From assembly GCF_001552635.1 (NCBI RefSeq), contig NZ_BCRO01000012.1:248001-312000 (forward strand): a stretch of 64,000 nt of DNA, in the 5' to 3' direction. A program made the translations under genes and the position numbers. Origin of the DNA: Actinomadura hibisca NBRC 15177. GTDB taxonomy: Bacteria; Actinomycetota; Actinomycetes; Streptosporangiales; Streptosporangiaceae. The notes under the pieces are model-generated. The model ran no database searches, was not told the origin of the DNA, and saw only the letters and a list, made by a program, of their open reading frames with translations. Of this stretch, positions 62,541-64,000 are shown in pieces (position 1 is the stretch's first letter; each line of letters opens with the position of its first letter).

Positions 62541-62626
62541 CTCACTCCCCGCCGGGCGAAATGTCCAACTCTCAAAAAGTGCTCACGAATCGCATTACCC
62601 GCCGGTAGACCCCCAGGTCAGCAAGC
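62541..62626 (+). promoter_or_regulatory. CRISPR leader of array 3
   Basis: 86 bp that share GAAATGTCC, then AAAAAGTGCTCACGAATCG and CCCCAGGTCAG with the other two leaders. It is more diverged on the left. It starts about 15 bp after the cas2e stop. Confidence 0.7.
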
Positions 62627-62777
62627 CTGCTCCCCGCGCACGCGGGGATGCCCCCTACGACCGCGAGGTGCTGGCCCGGATGGTGGACTGCTCCCCGCGC
62701 ACGCGGGGATGCACCCGAGGCTCTGCGCTCCAGCGTGATGGAAGGCAACTGCTCCCCGCGCACGCGGGGATGAGGTC
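62627..62777 (+). CRISPR. Type I-E CRISPR array 3: 3 repeats, 2 spacers
   Basis: Repeats start at 62627, 62688 and 62749 with 32-bp spacers. The GC stem is unchanged, but the repeat ends vary: ATGCCCCC, ATGCACCC and ATGAGGTC instead of ATGGACCC. The last is degenerate. The crRNA handles from this array would therefore differ from those of arrays 1 and 2. A leader-like sequence precedes. Confidence 0.93.
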
Positions 62778-62937
62778 AAAGAGATGCTTGTGTGCTGCGG
62801 GGATGCGTCGTCTTCGGCGTGCCTACTGGGCCTTGCGCGCCCGAATGAACTTCACTTGATCGAGCGTCGGATCACCCCTCCCCGGGACGCCGTACGGCCG
62901 CCGTAGGCATGTCTAGTAAGAGGGAGTGTGTGTCGGG

Positions 62938-64000
62938 GTGTTCGCTCAGCGAGGTCGGGCGGGCTTCGTCGCTGCGGTGGCAGCAGTGGTCGGGGTGGTC
63001 GTCATGGTGGCGACGGTCTTGTTCTTCACGGGGACGAGCGGGGCCGCCAGAGCCGGTGAGTCCTCGTCCAGTACTGGCGTGCGGCTGGATGTCACCAAGA
63101 TTCCGGGGCTTGGTCAGAGCGGGTTCAGCGGCGCGTGGGGCACTGGCAGGACTGGGGCGTCCGGTGGCAATCAGTCCGTTGACTACAGCGACGACCCTGA
63201 CGGCGTCGGGGCGTATGCGAATCTGGCGAACCCGTCCGGCAGCACGTCGGGAGACGCGCCCACCGAAGCATGGGACGCCGTCAGCGACCCCAACGTGCTC
63301 AAGGTCAAGCTGACGCCCGGCGGGCCGGATCTGCTCGACATCCCGGCCCTGCACACCTACGCCCGCTGCCAGCCGCCCCACGCTCCGCAGACGCAGAACT
63401 TCGTCACCGCGCCGACCGTGGCCGGACAGGCCATCAAGTCCGGAACCACGCGCATCTCGGTGGCTGGGAACCAACTCGGCCTTTCCGGGGTGGCCGACGG
63501 CGACCTCACCGTGACGATGAAGCAGATCGAGAACGTCACGCCCGACGTCTACGCCGAGTCCCGGGTGGAGATCACCATCACCGGCGTGCTGCGCGACTCA
63601 GCCGGTCGGCAGGTCTACTCCGGACCGCTGCTCAAGGCGGTGCTCGGTGACGTCAAGGCACGCTGCGGGGGCAACGAGGACCCCCCGCCGCCGCCCGTGC
63701 CGGGCCGGGTGGTCGTGGACAAGACCGTGGACAAGGACACCGCCCAGGTCGGCAAGAAGGTGCACTACAGGCTGCGGGTGAGCAACGTCGGCGAGACCGC
63801 CCTGACCAACGCCACCTTCACCGACGACCTGTCGGACGTGCTCCACCATGGCGACCTCGTGGGCGGTTTCAAGGCCGAATCCGGCAAGGTCGACTTCGAT
63901 TCGCCCAAGCTGACCTGGACCGGCGCCCTGAAGCCGGGCGCGTCGGTGGACGTCACCTTCACCGTCGTCGCCCGCCGGGTCGGCCTCATGCGCAACGTGG
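62938..64000 (+). CDS. Secreted surface protein with DUF11-type repeats (3' end beyond window)
   Basis: The frame starts at a GTG (62938) after AGGGAG and is open to the window end, 354 codons. The N-terminus (VFAQRGRAGFVAAVAAVVGV, then a hydrophobic core to about FFTGTSGAARAG) is a signal peptide or anchor. The middle region (RLDVTKIPGLGQSGFSGAWG, LHTYARCQPPHAPQTQNFVT) has no named domain. From about residue 255 a DUF11/CARDB-like repeat follows: PGRVVVDKTVDKDTAQVGKK, VHYRLRVSNVGETALTNATF. Such proteins form extracellular adhesin-type stalks. The C-terminal part is not visible. Confidence 0.75.
   Translation, partial: MFAQRGRAGFVAAVAAVVGVVVMVATVLFFTGTSGAARAGESSSSTGVRLDVTKIPGLGQSGFSGAWGTGRTGASGGNQSVDYSDDPDGVGAYANLANPSGSTSGDAPTEAWDAVSDPNVLKVKLTPGGPDLLDIPALHTYARCQPPHAPQTQNFVTAPTVAGQAIKSGTTRISVAGNQLGLSGVADGDLTVTMKQIENVTPDVYAESRVEITITGVLRDSAGRQVYSGPLLKAVLGDVKARCGGNEDPPPPPVPGRVVVDKTVDKDTAQVGKKVHYRLRVSNVGETALTNATFTDDLSDVLHHGDLVGGFKAESGKVDFDSPKLTWTGALKPGASVDVTFTVVARRVGLMRNV

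Overview
The window is very GC-rich, uses GTG and TTG starts often, and packs genes with ATGA or TGATG overlaps. It carries actinobacterial markers: mshA (mycothiol), two F420/flavin split-barrel (PPOX-class) proteins, carD, and the mshA/gpm/phoU/senX3/regX3 and lpqE-like/carD/ispF/cysS/rlmB gene orders known from mycobacteria and relatives. I infer an actinomycete chromosome, perhaps of the Streptosporangiales/Thermomonosporaceae type; the genus cannot be fixed from the sequence alone.

Layout. 0-9 kb: a TetR/MMPL exporter pair, cydAB (bd oxidase) facing a BlaI/M56-peptidase pair, a PPOX-fold protein, and a DHA2 efflux pump with its MarR regulator. 9-17 kb: a second-type tryptophanyl-tRNA synthetase behind a complete ribosome-mediated attenuator, a methyltransferase/dehydrogenase/TetR operon, a TetR gene coupled to an AlkZ-like (QxQ) winged-helix protein, a LuxR-type remnant, a P450 and an NTF2-fold protein. 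17-34 kb: an epimerase, a two-component system with a PepSY target, an ABC-F gene behind a leaderless mini-ORF, a ZIP transporter, LysR/MFS, a macrodomain protein, Usp, a TIGR03084 protein, an acyl-CoA ligase, an SMR pump, a methyltransferase, a rifampin-phosphotransferase-like enzyme and an SDR. 34-50 kb: the conserved core (mshA, YbjN-like, gpmA, phoU, senX3, regX3, lpqE-like, carD, ispF, cysS, rlmB). It is interrupted by an epimerase-hydrolase fusion with its own TetR, and by DUF2637- and DUF6585-like membrane proteins. 50-52 kb: two genes with unusual codon usage, one carrying a cysteinyl-tRNA-synthetase-like C-terminal tail.

52-63 kb: a complete type I-E CRISPR-Cas locus. The order is array 1, tRNA-Thr(TGT), array 2, cas3-casA-casB-cas7e-cas5e-cas6e-cas1e-cas2e, array 3. 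All arrays read rightward behind related leaders, and every cas gene is on the + strand with overlapping or nearly touching ends. Array 1 has a duplicated spacer pair. A decayed tRNA-like sequence lies upstream of array 1 just as the intact tRNA-Thr lies upstream of array 2, which points to segmental duplication of a tRNA-leader-array unit. The window ends inside a secreted DUF11-type surface protein.

Regulation is unusually readable here. There are dyad operators at several TetR, MarR and BlaI genes, a trp-codon attenuator, phased direct repeats for a response regulator, a candidate PHO box in the phoU/senX3 divergent promoter, and many perfect hairpin terminators.
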